DNA of 64,000 nucleotides, taken from positions 2,232,001-2,296,000 of the forward strand of contig NZ_CP108370.1 of assembly GCF_035953295.1 (NCBI RefSeq), read 5' to 3'. The position numbers and the translations under genes were made by a program. Positions 26,825-36,421 of the stretch are shown here, piece by piece (within the stretch, counting starts at the first letter, position 1; every line of letters starts with the position of its first letter). The stretch is from Streptomyces sp. NBC_01335. GTDB lineage: Bacteria > Actinomycetota > Actinomycetes > Streptomycetales > Streptomycetaceae. The notes beneath the pieces are model-generated. The model was given only the letters and a program-made list of their open reading frames with translations. It did no database searches and was not told the origin of the DNA.

Positions 26825-28909
26825 TCAGGGCCCGGGGTGGCGCGGCTCGGGGCCGCCGGTGTGGCGCGGTTCGGCGGCGTGGTCCCGGGGTGCCTCGGGC
26901 AGGTGGGGCCGCTCCTTCCGGGAGCCGCTGACCTCGGCGGTCAGCTCCGAGACCAGGGCGACCAGATCGGTCGGGCGCTCCGGTCCCCACCAGTCGCCCA
27001 GCATCTCGGCGAGCGAGTCCTCCCGGGCCCGGGAGAGCCGTACGACCGCCTCGGCGCCCGGTTCGGTGAGCACCATCTGCACGCCGTCGCGGCGTGCGAG
27101 CCCGCGTTCCTCCAGCTGCCGGGAGGCGTCGGTGATGACCTTCAGCGGCAGCGGGGTGACGTCGGCGAGCCGGGCGGGCTCGACCGCCCCGTGCCGCTTG
27201 ATGCGCAGCAGCAGCCAGCCGGCGGCGGGCAGCAGGTCGTATCCGGCGCGGGCGGTGATCTTCTCGTAGATCTCGCGCCGCCCCTCTCGGGTGGCGAGGA
27301 CGGAGAGGGCGCGGGCGCACTCGTCGTAGGAGGAGCGCTCGACCGGGTTCGAGGCCAGGGTCTCGGTGGTGTCGGGTGCGGTGACCGAGCCGCGCAGCTT
27401 GTCCTCCCTGAGGAACCACGCGACGACGAAGGCGACCAGCACGACGGGGGCCGCGTAGAGGAACACGTCGGTGATGGAGGTCGCGAACGCGTCGAGGACG
27501 GAGGGGCGCAGGTCGGCGGGGAGCTGCCCGATGGAACGGGGGTCGGCGGCCAGTCGTCCGGCGTCGACACCCGGCGGCAGCGGCCGGCCGCTGAGCGCGT
27601 CGGCCAGCCGGTCGTTGAGCAGGCTGGTGAAGATGGTGCCGAAGATGGCGACTCCGAAGGAGGCGCCGATGGACCGGAAGAACGTGGCGCCGGAGGTGGC
27701 GACGCCCAGGTCCTCGTAGGGGACGGCGTTCTGCACGACCAGCACGAGGACCTGCATCACCAGGCCGAGCCCGGCGCCGAAGACGAAGAAGTAGGCGCTC
27801 ATCTCCCAGGTCGAGCTGTTCACGTCGAGCCGGTGCAGGAGCAGCAGGCCGATCGCGGTGACGGCCGTGCCGACGAGGGGGAACACCTTCCAGCGGCCGG
27901 TACGGCTGACGATCTGGCCGGAGCCGGTCGAGGTGAGCAGCAGCCCCAGCACCATCGGCAGCATGTGCACGCCGGACATGGTCGGGGTGATGCCCTGCAC
28001 GACCTGGAGGAACGTCGGCAGGTAGGTCATCGCGCCGAACATGGCGAAGCCGATGACGAAGCTGATGAGGGCGACGAGGCTGAAGGTCCTGATCCGGAAG
28101 AGCTTCAGCGGCAGTACGGGTTCGGCGGCGCGCCGCTCGACGGCCACGAAGGCGATCAGGAGCACCACCGCGAGGACGGACAGTCCGATGATCTGCGCGG
28201 AACCCCACTCCCAGGTCGTACCGCCCAGGGAGGCCACCAGGACCAGGCAGGTCGCCACCGCGGCGATGAGGAAGGTGCCGAGGTAGTCGATGGTGTGCTT
28301 GGTCCGCCTGACCGGGATGTGCAGGACGGCGGCGATGACGATCAGCGCGACGGCGCCGATCGGGAGGTTGATGTAGAAGACCCAGCGCCAGGAGAGGTGC
28401 TGGGTGAAGAGGCCGCCCAGGAGCGGGCCGAGCACACTGGTCACGCCGAACACGGCCCCGAAGAGGCCCTGGTACTTGCCGCGTTCCCGGGGCGGCACGA
28501 TGTCGCCGACGATGGCCATCGAGAGCACCATCAGCCCGCCGCCGCCGAGGCCCTGGAGCGCGCGGAAACCGATCAGCTGCGGCATGTTCTGCGCGATTCC
28601 GCAGAGTGCCGAGCCGATCAGGAAGATGACGATGGCGGTCTGGAAGAGTTTTTTACGTCCGTACTGGTCGCCGAGCTTGCCCCAGAGCGGGGTGGCCGCC
28701 GTCGCCGCCAGCATGTAGGCGGTGACCACCCACGAGAGGTGCTCCAGGCCGCCGAGGTCGCTGACGATCGTGGGAAGCGCCGTGGAGACGATCGTCTGGT
28801 CGAGCGCCGCGAGCAGCATGCCGAGCAGCAGTGCACCGATGGCCACCAGAATCGTCCGCGTGGACCGCACCTCCCCGGGCGCGAGCGGCGGACTCGACTG
28901 CTGGGCCAT
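26825..28909 (-). CDS. MFS multidrug exporter (DHA2) with C-terminal winged-helix domain
   Basis: ATG 28909 with GAGGAGA upstream; about 694 residues. The first 500 residues are a 14-helix EmrB/QacA-type transporter ([20 protein letters not shown] at helix 1, motif [41 protein letters not shown]). Residues about 530-670 form a soluble domain that reads as a MarR-like winged helix: [64 protein letters not shown]-binding-type fold attached to a transporter suggests sensing or regulation at the membrane; whether it binds DNA is not known. Confidence 0.9.
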   Translation of the reverse strand: MAQQSSPPLAPGEVRSTRTILVAIGALLLGMLLAALDQTIVSTALPTIVSDLGGLEHLSWVVTAYMLAATAATPLWGKLGDQYGRKKLFQTAIVIFLIGSALCGIAQNMPQLIGFRALQGLGGGGLMVLSMAIVGDIVPPRERGKYQGLFGAVFGVTSVLGPLLGGLFTQHLSWRWVFYINLPIGAVALIVIAAVLHIPVRRTKHTIDYLGTFLIAAVATCLVLVASLGGTTWEWGSAQIIGLSVLAVVLLIAFVAVERRAAEPVLPLKLFRIRTFSLVALISFVIGFAMFGAMTYLPTFLQVVQGITPTMSGVHMLPMVLGLLLTSTGSGQIVSRTGRWKVFPLVGTAVTAIGLLLLHRLDVNSSTWEMSAYFFVFGAGLGLVMQVLVLVVQNAVPYEDLGVATSGATFFRSIGASFGVAIFGTIFTSLLNDRLADALSGRPLPPGVDAGRLAADPRSIGQLPADLRPSVLDAFATSITDVFLYAAPVVLVAFVVAWFLREDKLRGSVTAPDTTETLASNPVERSSYDECARALSVLATREGRREIYEKITARAGYDLLPAAGWLLLRIKRHGAVEPARLADVTPLPLKVITDASRQLEERGLARRDGVQMVLTEPGAEAVVRLSRAREDSLAEMLGDWWGPERPTDLVALVSELTAEVSGSRKERPHLPEAPRDHAAEPRHTGGPEPRHPGP

Positions 28910-29047
28910 GGGCGTCTCCTCGGATCTCCGGGTACACACCATCCTTACCTCTATGTCCGCTTATGGCCTGCCGAGCGGTGACACCGCGTCGAACGCACGC
29001 TCGGCGACCTGCATAATCCAAGACAATTCAAGGGGAGGGGACCCACG

Positions 29048-30316
29048 ATGACGGGACAGACGTGCCCGAACTGCGGCGGACTGCGCGACAGCAGACCGCC
29101 GGGACCCGGGCCGGGCGCGGCACCGGCCTGCGGATGCGCCGCCGAAGGCGCGGGAGCGGCACCGGCCGGGGCGGGGGTCACCGGCGGGAAGGCCGCTGGT
29201 GGCACCGGGGGGAAGGCCGGCGGGAAAGCCGCCGGGAACGCTGCCGAGGTGGCGGCGGCCGAGGACTTCGACCCGCTGCGGATCAGGCCGTACGTGACGC
29301 TGCCGAACTCCGAGGAGCCGGAGCGGGGCGAAGGCGCGGAAGCCGGAGGAGCCGCCACCGTGGCCGGTGGGTCGGCGATGGCCGGTGCCGCTGCGGCCGA
29401 CGGCGCCGAGGCGCCTCTCGCGGGCGGTACGGAAGGCGCGGGCGGTACGGACGGTACGAGCGGTACGAGCGGTACGGGCAACCCCGTCCCCGCACCCCCC
29501 ACCCCCGCCCCCGCCGACACGACGATGCGGCTGCCCGCTGTGCCTCCGGACGAGCGCGGGGCGAACCGGCCCGCCGGGCCGATGCCCCCGGCCGCGCCCA
29601 CACCCGTACCCGGGTCCGCACCCGGGTCCGCGCCTGCGGGCGGTGGGGTCGCGGAGGCGAAGCCCGACCCCGTCCAGCCCCGCCGCAAGCGACCGTTCGT
29701 CGCGCTGGGGGTGGCGGCGGCCGTCGTCGCGATGATCGGGACCGCCTCGGTCCTCGGCGGCGTCTTCGACGGGGACGAGGCCGCCCGGCAGGAGAGCCTG
29801 CCCGAGACCACGACGAGCGTTCCGGACGCGACCGCCGACGCGACGGACGCCCCGGCGAGCCCGTCCGCCTCCGCGTCGGCCTCCGCCACGGCCTCGCCCT
29901 CCGCCTCGGCGACCTCCGCCTCCCCGTCCGCCTCGGCCCCGGCGTCCCCCTCGGCCACCGAGGTGAGCGCGGCCCCGACCGCCTCCGCGGGGATGCCGTC
30001 GCCCACGCCGAGCAATCCGACCTCCGCCCCGCCGGTCGACGCCTCGCCCTCGGCCACGACCGCACCGCCGGCGGTCGCTGTCGCCGCCACCCTGCAGCGC
30101 GGCGACTACGGACCGGAGGTCGCCGAACTCCAGACCCGGCTCCGGCAGGCGCACCTCTTCTACGGCTCGATCGACTCCAACTACACGGACCGGGTCGAGA
30201 TGGCCGTGTCGGCGTACCAGTCGATCCACCGCATCCAGGGCGACCCTTCGGGCGTGTACGGGCCCCATACCCGCAGCGCGCTGGAGGCGGCGACGAGCGG
30301 GAAGAGCAAGCACTGA
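29048..30316 (+). CDS. Zinc-ribbon, single-pass membrane protein with peptidoglycan-binding domain
   Basis: 422 residues; ATG 29048 preceded by GGGGAGGGGA. N-terminal CPNCGG ... CGCAAEG looks like a small zinc ribbon, followed by long Ala/Gly/Pro-rich disorder. One membrane helix (PFVALGVAAAVVAMIGTASV, about residue 220) follows the basic RRKR. Outside there is a Ser/Ala/Pro/Thr stalk, then a PG_binding_1 domain at about 345-420 (LQRGDYGPEVAELQTRLRQA ... GVYGPHTRSALEAAT). It bridges cytoplasm and wall, and could sense or position wall synthesis. The role is unknown. Confidence 0.87.
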   Translation: MTGQTCPNCGGLRDSRPPGPGPGAAPACGCAAEGAGAAPAGAGVTGGKAAGGTGGKAGGKAAGNAAEVAAAEDFDPLRIRPYVTLPNSEEPERGEGAEAGGAATVAGGSAMAGAAAADGAEAPLAGGTEGAGGTDGTSGTSGTGNPVPAPPTPAPADTTMRLPAVPPDERGANRPAGPMPPAAPTPVPGSAPGSAPAGGGVAEAKPDPVQPRRKRPFVALGVAAAVVAMIGTASVLGGVFDGDEAARQESLPETTTSVPDATADATDAPASPSASASASATASPSASATSASPSASAPASPSATEVSAAPTASAGMPSPTPSNPTSAPPVDASPSATTAPPAVAVAATLQRGDYGPEVAELQTRLRQAHLFYGSIDSNYTDRVEMAVSAYQSIHRIQGDPSGVYGPHTRSALEAATSGKSKH

Positions 30317-30509
30317 CCCGACCGGGCGGTGGCGCGGCCCGGAGGGATTGGCGTTCCGGGGCAGGTTTTTGTATCGTGATGGAACAAAGTGGCTTCGCCC
30401 GCACTCCCTGACCGGCGGGCGGGGCTGCTCTTGTTCTTCGTGCGCCGCACGTCTTCGCGCCCGTGGCGCACGCGTCCCCTACGCACTTTTCGTGCCCTGG
30501 AGCTCGCTC

Positions 30510-31175
30510 ATGCCGGCCACCGTCCTCGCAGCCAACGCCGTCCTCCTCGACATGGACGGAACCCTGGTCAACTCCGACGCGGTCGTGGAGCGCTGCTGGC
30601 GCCGCTGGGCCGTACAGCATGGGCTGGACCCGGAGGCAGCGCTCAAGGTGGTGCACGGACGGCAGGGGTACGCCACGATGGCGATCCTCCTCCCGGACCG
30701 CCCCATGGAGCAGAACCACGCGGACAACCGCGTGATGCTGGCCGAGGAGACCGCCGACACCGACGGCGTCGTGCCGGTCGGCGGGGCTCCGGCGTTCATG
30801 GCCGCGCTCGCGGACCTGCCGCACGCCCTGGTGACCTCGGCCGACGCGGCTCTCGCCGGAACCCGGATGACGGCGGCCGCGCTGCCGATGCCCGTGGTCC
30901 GCGTCACCGCCGAATGCGTCGGCGCCAGCAAGCCGGACCCGGAGGGCTTCCTCAAGGGCGCGGCCGAGCTCGGCTTCGCCCCCGCCGACTGCATCGTGTT
31001 CGAGGACTCCGAGGCGGGCATCGCCGCCGGCCGCGCGGCGGGCATGCGCGTCGTGGGCGTGGGCCCGCGGGCGGCGGCCCTCTCCCCGGACGCCCACGTC
31101 GACGACCTGACCCAGATCCGCGTGGAGGCCCTGGCCGACGGCTCGTTGAAGCTGCACATCCGCGAAGGCCTCTGA
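30510..31175 (+). CDS. HAD-superfamily phosphatase (sugar-phosphate type)
   Basis: ATG 30510 has GGAG seven bases upstream; about 221 residues. Motif I DMDGTLVNSDAVVERCW with the nucleophile Asp, motif II Thr/Ser in HALVTSADAALAG, motif III Lys in GASKPDPEGFLKGA, motif IV IVFEDSEAGIAAGRAAGMRV. The cap insert (WAVQHGLDPEAALKVVHGR) is that of the GPP/GPH-like subfamily that dephosphorylates glycerol or sugar phosphates. Monocistronic with its own terminator. Confidence 0.9.
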   Translation: MPATVLAANAVLLDMDGTLVNSDAVVERCWRRWAVQHGLDPEAALKVVHGRQGYATMAILLPDRPMEQNHADNRVMLAEETADTDGVVPVGGAPAFMAALADLPHALVTSADAALAGTRMTAAALPMPVVRVTAECVGASKPDPEGFLKGAAELGFAPADCIVFEDSEAGIAAGRAAGMRVVGVGPRAAALSPDAHVDDLTQIRVEALADGSLKLHIREGL

Positions 31176-31210
31176 CCCACCGGGGCGCACGCCCCACCCA
31201 CCCGCCACAC

Positions 31211-31252
31211 CCGAAGCCCGCCGGGGCGCCCACGGCCCCCGGCGGGCTTCGG
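31211..31252 (+). terminator. Hairpin terminator
   Basis: A perfect 16-bp inverted repeat (31211-31226 and 31237-31252) with a 10-nt loop, 35 bp after the HAD gene. Confidence 0.85.
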
Positions 31253-31539
31253 CATGTCCGGACGGACGACGCGCCCGGACGAATGACGCACCCGGCCGGA
31301 CGGAGCGCCCGGCCGGACGAGGCCTCGGCACGGACGACGCGTCCTCCCCCGCCGGACCAACTCACCCTCGCGAGCGCCCGATCGAACTCCAGAGCCCCTT
31401 GTTCGACCTCTTGATGTGACGTGCTCATGTCGTCACGCTGTTACCTGGTGCCCACCCCACAGAAACCTGGCACCGCGACGATGACCGGGCTCCACCCCGA
31501 GCAGCCCGGTCAACGCACCCCCGCATCAGAGGAGTTCGC
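31253..31539. other. Intergenic DNA before the HNH nuclease gene
   Basis: Together with the terminator this forms a 364-bp gap. The part near 31260-31345 is built from loose repeats of cggacgac/cccggccggacg. The region 31395-31520, less GC-rich, probably holds the promoter of the secreted nuclease. I see no gene here. Confidence 0.5.
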
Positions 31540-32184
31540 ATGTCAAGGTTCTACGCGCGTCGCATAGCCGTCGTCGCCGCCTCCGCCGCGCTCGCCGCCA
31601 CCACCGGGCTGCTCACCGCTCCGTCCGCCCAGGCCGCGATGCCGACCCCGGTCAGCGCCGCCACCGCCCGTACCTACCTCGGCCAGTTGACGGTCGCCGC
31701 GGCGGGCACCACGAGCGGTTACAGCCGCGACCTGTTCCCGCACTGGATCACCCAGTCCGGCGCCTGCGACACCCGCGAGACCGTGCTGAAGCGCGACGGA
31801 AGCGGAGTCGTCACCAACACCAGCTGCTCGGCCACGAGCGGCAGTTGGTACTCCCAGTACGACGGCGCGACCTGGACCGCCGCCTCCGACCTGGACATCG
31901 ACCACATGGTCCCGCTGGCCGAGGCCTGGCGTTCGGGCGCCAACTCCTGGACGACCGCCCAGCGCCAGGCGTTCGCCAACGACCTGACCCGTCCCCAGCT
32001 GATCGCCGTGACGGACAACGTCAACCAGTCCAAGGGCGACAAGGACCCCGCCAACTGGCTTCCGTCCCGCGCCGCCTACGTCTGCACCTACGTGCGGGCC
32101 TGGGTACAGGTGAAGTACTACTACAAGCTGACCATCGACTCCGCGGAGAAGACCGCGCTGACGACGACCCTCAACGGCTGCTGA
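31540..32184 (+). CDS. Secreted HNH/DUF1524-type nuclease
   Basis: 214 residues; ATG 31540 after GAGGAG. Sec signal peptide (RRIAVVAASAALAATTGLL, cut near AQAAM). The catalytic motif is ASDLDIDHMVPLAEAWRSGA (His in D-H-M-V-P-L), with the second half VTDNVNQSKGDKDPANWLP characteristic of DUF1524/HNH secreted nucleases. Four Cys (SGACD, NTSCS, YVCTY, LNGC) may form two disulfides, as fits an extracellular enzyme. Likely degrades external DNA or RNA. Confidence 0.9.
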   Translation: MSRFYARRIAVVAASAALAATTGLLTAPSAQAAMPTPVSAATARTYLGQLTVAAAGTTSGYSRDLFPHWITQSGACDTRETVLKRDGSGVVTNTSCSATSGSWYSQYDGATWTAASDLDIDHMVPLAEAWRSGANSWTTAQRQAFANDLTRPQLIAVTDNVNQSKGDKDPANWLPSRAAYVCTYVRAWVQVKYYYKLTIDSAEKTALTTTLNGC

Positions 32185-32194
32185 CCCACCGGCC

Positions 32195-32229
32195 GCGGGC
32201 CGACCGCCACCCCGGACCGGTCGGCCCGC
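32195..32229 (+). terminator. Hairpin terminator
   Basis: A perfect 12-bp inverted repeat (32195-32206 and 32218-32229) with an 11-nt loop, directly after the nuclease gene. Confidence 0.8.
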
Positions 32230-32231
32230 CC

Positions 32232-32332
32232 CCGTTCCGTACCGCCGCCCCCTTTCCCTGCCGCCACTCCGTTCCGTGCCGCCGCTCCGTTCCGTCCCGC
32301 CGTCCCCGTTCCGTACCGCCGCTCCGTTCCGT
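32232..32332 (+). repeat. About 18-bp spaced direct repeats upstream of phoD-like gene
   Basis: Five exact copies of ccgttccgt at 32232, 32269, 32287, 32306 and 32324. The steps are 37, 18, 19 and 18 bp, with the missing second unit (near 32250) still recognisable. They fill the space between the nuclease terminator and the phosphatase start, where regulatory sites would be expected. Confidence 0.85.
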
Positions 32333-32383
32333 ACGGTACGGAGAAGATCCGTACACGACGGCCACGGAGCGAGGAGGGCATGG

Positions 32384-34141
32384 ATGGCAGGGCTCCGCCT
32401 GGGACCGCTGCTTCGGTACGTGGACCACTCGTCCGGGACCACCGCCACCGTCTGGGTGGAGGCCGACCGGCCGTGCACGGTCACGGTGCGCTGCGAGGAC
32501 GGGGCGTCCGGAAGCTCGCCGACGTTCGCCGTGTCCGGCCACCACTACGCCCTCGTGGTCGTCGACGGGCTGACCCCGGGCACGACCACCGCGTACGAGG
32601 TACTGATCGGCGAACGGAGCGTGTGGCCGCCGGCCGGCTCACCGTTCCCACCCAGCACGATCACCGCCCCGGAACCCGCCGACCGGGCCCCGCGGGCCCC
32701 GTTGCGCGTCGCCTTCGGATCCTGCCGGTGGGCGGCTCCGCCCGGTGGCGGCAGCCCCTTCGCGGCGGGCTCTCCACTGCGACCGCAGGGCGACGACCCC
32801 ATCGGCCCGGACGCACTCGACGCCCTCGCCGCCCGGCTGGCGACCGACCCCACCGCCGTACGCCCGGACGTCCTGCTGCTCCTCGGCGACCAGATCTACG
32901 CGGACGAGACCTCCGGGGCCACCCAGCGATGGATCGCCGGGCGGCGCGACCTGAGGGAACCGCCGGGACCCGAGGTCGCGGACTACGAGGAGTACACCCA
33001 CCTCTACGACGAGTCGTGGCGCGATCCCGAGGTGCGCTGGCTGCTCTCCACCGTCCCCAGCTGCATGATCTTCGACGACCACGACGTCGTCGACGACTGG
33101 AACACCAGCGCATCGTGGCGGACGGACATGCGGGCCACCTCCTGGTGGCACGAGCGGATCGTCAGCGGGCTGATGTCGTACTGGGTCTACCAGCACCTCG
33201 GCAACCTCTCCCCCGCCGAGCTGGAGTCCGACCCCCTGTACGCGGAGATACGTTCCGCCGCGGACGGCACCGAGGCGCTGCGCAGGTTCGCGGCCACCGC
33301 CGACGCGGACCCCTCCGGGGTTCGCTGGAGCTACCGGCGCGACTTCGGCCGGGTGCGGGTCCTGGTGGTGGACAGCCGCGCCGCCCGGGTCCTCGGCGAG
33401 CAGCACCGGGCGATGCTCGACCCCGGGGAGGCGCAATGGGTCCGCGAGGCGGCGCTGGACGCGCCGGGTTCGTACGACCACCTTCTGATCGGGACCTCGC
33501 TGCCGTGGCTGCTCCCGCCTCTGATCCACGACGCGGAGGCGTGGGACGCGGCGCTCTGCCGGGGTGTGCGGGGTGGGCCGGACGGCCGCTGGGCCCGGTT
33601 CGGCGAGAAGCTGCGCCGCGCGGCGGACCTGGAGCACTGGGCCGCGTTCCCCGAGTCGTTCCGGGAGCTGACGGACCTGGTACGGGAGGCGGGCGGTGGT
33701 CCGGGGGCCCCGGCGACCGTGTGTGTGCTCTCCGGCGATGTGCACCATGCGTACGTCGCCGAGCCCCGGTGGGCCACGGGTGGGCCGGAGGCCAGGGTGT
33801 TCCAGCTGACCTGCTCGCCCGTCCACAACTCGATTCCGGCCCTGATGAGGGTCGGCTTCCGGTTCGGCTGGAGCCGGGCCGGGACGTGGCTGGGCTCGTT
33901 GCTGGCCCGGCACGGGCGTACCGCCGAACCGCCGGTGCGGTGGCGGCGGTCCGGCGGCCCCTGGTTCGGGAACCAGCTGATGACGCTCACCCTGACCGGC
34001 CGGAGCGCGCGGCTGGATCTGGTGCGGGCGAGAGAGACGGGGGATACGGCGGAGCCCAGGGAATCGAGGGAATCCGCACCTCCCACCGGCGGCGTCCGAC
34101 TGGAAACAGTCATGGAACGTTCGCTCACCGAGGGGGTGTAG
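32384..34141 (+). CDS. PhoD-like metallophosphatase (alkaline phosphatase D family)
   Basis: ATG 32384 with GAGGAGGG upstream; about 585 residues. An N-terminal fibronectin-like domain (residues 1-100, YVDHSSGTTATVWVEA) is followed by the metallophosphatase core: VAFGSCRW, VLLLLGDQIYADETSG, MIFDDHDVVDDWN, VLVVDSRAARVLG and LSGDVHHAYVAE supply the metal ligands. No signal peptide or Tat motif is evident, unlike classic secreted PhoD, so it may be intracellular. Regular repeats lie just upstream. Confidence 0.88.
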   Translation: MAGLRLGPLLRYVDHSSGTTATVWVEADRPCTVTVRCEDGASGSSPTFAVSGHHYALVVVDGLTPGTTTAYEVLIGERSVWPPAGSPFPPSTITAPEPADRAPRAPLRVAFGSCRWAAPPGGGSPFAAGSPLRPQGDDPIGPDALDALAARLATDPTAVRPDVLLLLGDQIYADETSGATQRWIAGRRDLREPPGPEVADYEEYTHLYDESWRDPEVRWLLSTVPSCMIFDDHDVVDDWNTSASWRTDMRATSWWHERIVSGLMSYWVYQHLGNLSPAELESDPLYAEIRSAADGTEALRRFAATADADPSGVRWSYRRDFGRVRVLVVDSRAARVLGEQHRAMLDPGEAQWVREAALDAPGSYDHLLIGTSLPWLLPPLIHDAEAWDAALCRGVRGGPDGRWARFGEKLRRAADLEHWAAFPESFRELTDLVREAGGGPGAPATVCVLSGDVHHAYVAEPRWATGGPEARVFQLTCSPVHNSIPALMRVGFRFGWSRAGTWLGSLLARHGRTAEPPVRWRRSGGPWFGNQLMTLTLTGRSARLDLVRARETGDTAEPRESRESAPPTGGVRLETVMERSLTEGV

Positions 34142-34361
34142 CCCCTTTTCGGCCACCCCCGGATCCTCCCTCCCGGCCCCCCGCGCCGGCCCCGGCACGG
34201 CGGCCGGCCGCAGCCCGCCCGTCGGTGCACGTGAGCTGGACAACACCGCACTCCCCCGACTACGTACGGGTGAAGCGCAGGCGTACGCTGTACAGCTGGC
34301 CCTGCCGCTCCTGCCGCTCCCCTGCGACGTCGCGGCGTTGATACGAACCGGGGAGTAGGAC

Positions 34362-35054
34362 GTGTTTGAGAGTGTGGGTGCGCTGACAAGCAGCCCATGG
34401 GTCTACCTCGTGGTGGGCCTCTCGGTGCTCCTGGACGTGTTCCTCCCCGTCCTCCCCAGCGGTGTCCTGGTGATCACCGCGGCCACCGCCGCCGCCGCGG
34501 GTTCGACCACGGTCGCGGGTGCTCCCGGCGCGGCGACCCACGCGGCGCCGTCCCTGTTCTTCCTCGCACTGAGCGCGGCGGCCGCCTCCGTCCTCGGCGA
34601 CCTCGTCGCGTACCGCCTCGCCTGGCGCGGCGGCGAACGGCTGGACCGCGCCATCGCCCGGTCCCGGCGCCTCACCTCGGCGCAGGAGCGTCTGGGTGCG
34701 GCGCTCAACCGCGGCGGCGGCGCGCTCGTCGTGATCGCGCGGTTCGCCCCGGCGGGCCGGTCCGTGGTCTCGCTCGGCGCGGGCGCGGCGCACCGCAAGG
34801 TCAAGGAGTTCCTGCCCTGGTCGGCCGTGGCGGGTGTCGCCTGGGCCGGTTACAGCGTCGGGCTGGGTTACTTCGGCGGCCAGTGGCTGGGCGCGACCTG
34901 GTTCGGCACGGCCATCTCCGTACTCGCGCTCTTCGTCGCGGGCGGCCTGGCGGCGTTCGTGATGCGCCGCCCGGCGGCTGCGGCCCAGCAGGCGCTGGCC
35001 GAGGCGGCTGCCTCGGCCGCCCCGGCTCCCGCCGGTCTCACCCCGGCCCCCTGA
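34362..35054 (+). CDS. DedA-family membrane protein
   Basis: GTG 34362 with GGGGAGTAGGA upstream; 230 residues. DedA/SNARE-associated pattern: VYLVVGLSVLLDVFLPVLPS, then FLALSAAAASVLGDLVAYRL, the basic glycine-rich loop, VVIARFAPAGRSVVSLGAGA (with the conserved Arg-Phe-x-P-x-G-R), and KVKEFLPWSAVAGVAWAGYS. DedA proteins are half-flippase membrane proteins implicated in undecaprenyl-phosphate recycling or membrane homeostasis. Confidence 0.9.
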   Translation: MFESVGALTSSPWVYLVVGLSVLLDVFLPVLPSGVLVITAATAAAAGSTTVAGAPGAATHAAPSLFFLALSAAAASVLGDLVAYRLAWRGGERLDRAIARSRRLTSAQERLGAALNRGGGALVVIARFAPAGRSVVSLGAGAAHRKVKEFLPWSAVAGVAWAGYSVGLGYFGGQWLGATWFGTAISVLALFVAGGLAAFVMRRPAAAAQQALAEAAASAAPAPAGLTPAP

Positions 35055-35121
35055 GCGACCCGTCGGCCGCCCCCTCAGCCGTACGCAGAACGCACACGCG
35101 CGGACACGGCCGTACGCGCCC

Positions 35122-35352
35122 TCAGCCGTGCGCGGCCGTGTGGGCGCCCCGCACCTCCAAGCCGTCGAGAAGCCGGTGCGTGGCGGCCGTGATCTCCTCC
35201 ACGGCCCGGTCGAACACCTCCTGGTTGTGCGCGGCGGGGGCACGGAAGCCGGACACCTTGCGTACGAACTGCAGGGCGGCGGCTCTCATGTCCTCTTCGG
35301 TGGCCTCCTCGGGGAGGGCCGGCGGTCGGAGCGTCTTGATACTGCGGCACAT
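35122..35352 (-). CDS. DUF2277 small protein
   Basis: ATG 35352; 76 residues beginning MCRSIKTLRPPALPEEATEE, then DMRAAALQFVRKVSGFRAPA, which is the DUF2277 family pattern (MCRNIk-LRp ... AALQYVRKVSG). The function is unknown. It runs alone on the minus strand; the much longer open frame to 35814 is a shadow of the next gene. Confidence 0.9.
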   Translation of the reverse strand: MCRSIKTLRPPALPEEATEEDMRAAALQFVRKVSGFRAPAAHNQEVFDRAVEEITAATHRLLDGLEVRGAHTAAHG

Positions 35353-35441
35353 GACTCCAGTGTGACCCCGACCACTGACATCCGGCCCGGACCGGGTCAC
35401 TCGCCCCGGTGAGCGCGACCGCGCCGCCCGGCGTGCGGCTC

Positions 35442-35942
35442 TCAGATCACCGCGCCCCGCCGGTCCGTGCACAGGGCCCAGATGACCACCGCGTCGATGC
35501 CGATGGAGATGAGGGCGGTGAGGGGCGCGTAGGGCAGCCAGAGGAAGTTCGCGATCAGGTTGATGGCGGCGAGCGCCACGCCCGCCCCGCGCGCCCAGCC
35601 GGCGCCTTTGAGGATGAACCAGCCGACGATGACGAGGATCACCCCGAGTGCCAGGTGGATCCAGCCCCACGCGGTCAGGTCGAACTTGAAGACGTAGTGG
35701 TTGATGCGTGCGAAGACGTCGTCGGTGGCGATGCCCGAGACGCCCTTGAGGATGCCGAGCACACCGTCCACGAGCAGCAGTACGCCCGCGAACATCGTTC
35801 CCGCCGCGGCCCACTGCCCGCCCGACTGCGGGCTCCTCCCGCCCCCGCCCGGTTCACGGCCGGGCCCGCCGGTGCGCCCCGGTCCCCCCGTCCCGTCCGT
35901 CGTCTCCCGCGCTCCTCCGGGGGTGGATGCCGACTGCGTCAT
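35442..35942 (-). CDS. DUF7144-like four-helix membrane protein
   Basis: ATG 35942 after a GGAG-containing leader; 166 residues. Gly/Pro-rich cytoplasmic N-terminus of about 45 residues, then four helices: AAGTMFAGVLLLVDGVLGIL, LTAWGWIHLALGVILVIVGW, GVALAAINLIANFLWLPYAP, ALISIGIDAVVIWALC. The W-x-W-I-H-L-x-L-G pattern after helix 1 is typical of this actinobacterial family of unknown function. Confidence 0.85.
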   Translation of the reverse strand: MTQSASTPGGARETTDGTGGPGRTGGPGREPGGGGRSPQSGGQWAAAGTMFAGVLLLVDGVLGILKGVSGIATDDVFARINHYVFKFDLTAWGWIHLALGVILVIVGWFILKGAGWARGAGVALAAINLIANFLWLPYAPLTALISIGIDAVVIWALCTDRRGAVI

Positions 35943-36069
35943 GAACACTCCTTCGTGCGACGGAACGCGGTGAACGTACGGAAGCCGCACCGCGGTACGG
36001 GATCAGAGAGGCGGAGGGGAGAGCACAGGGCCCCGGGCGTCCGGGTCGGAGTGTGGCGACGCGTCCGGG

Positions 36070-36417
36070 TCAGGGCGTGGCGACGACGGTGACGACGTGA
36101 CCCTGCGCGTCCACGGTCAGAACGGCCCGCTCGACCTTGTTGACCAGGGCCAGCGCCAGCCAGACCGGGCCCCAGAGGAAGCAGGTGAACACCGTCAGGA
36201 AGGCGTGCAGCACGTGGTTGACGGGCTGCCCGCGGACGAGGACGGCCTGCGCGCCGGAGCGCGATTCCACCCGCCATCCGTCGGCGATCCGCTGCGTGAC
36301 GGCCCAGTCGAGGATGAGGCTGCGCTGCGTGTCGTCCGGCGGTACGGCGTGCGGGGTGTAGTAGCCGGGAGGCGGCTCGATCGACGTCCGCGCCCGCGGA
36401 GTGCGGTGGGGCTTCAC
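36070..36417 (-). CDS. Small membrane-associated hypothetical protein
   Basis: 115 residues. A polar N-terminal half (PPGYYTPHAVPPDDTQRSLI) precedes DWAVTQRIADGWRVESRSGAQAVLVRGQPVNHVLHAFLTVF, one or two membrane helices (FLTVFTCFLWGPVWLALALV) and a conserved tail VDAQGHVVTVVATP. This resembles a recurring actinobacterial small protein of unknown role. Starts four bases after the stop of the gene upstream, so they share a transcript. Confidence 0.8.
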   Translation of the reverse strand: MKPHRTPRARTSIEPPPGYYTPHAVPPDDTQRSLILDWAVTQRIADGWRVESRSGAQAVLVRGQPVNHVLHAFLTVFTCFLWGPVWLALALVNKVERAVLTVDAQGHVVTVVATP

Positions 36418-36421
36418 GGGC

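Noticed and set aside
30952-31428. Minus-strand frame beginning MSTSHQEVEQGALEFDRALA
   Set aside because: The start looks protein-like, but the frame soon becomes Gly/Arg/Pro repeat sequence, crosses the HAD terminator hairpin and overlaps the HAD gene.
32232-32332. PHO boxes before the PhoD-like gene
   Set aside because: The repeat is ccgttccgt at 18-19 bp steps, not the 11-bp GTTCACC-type direct repeat of Streptomyces PhoP sites.
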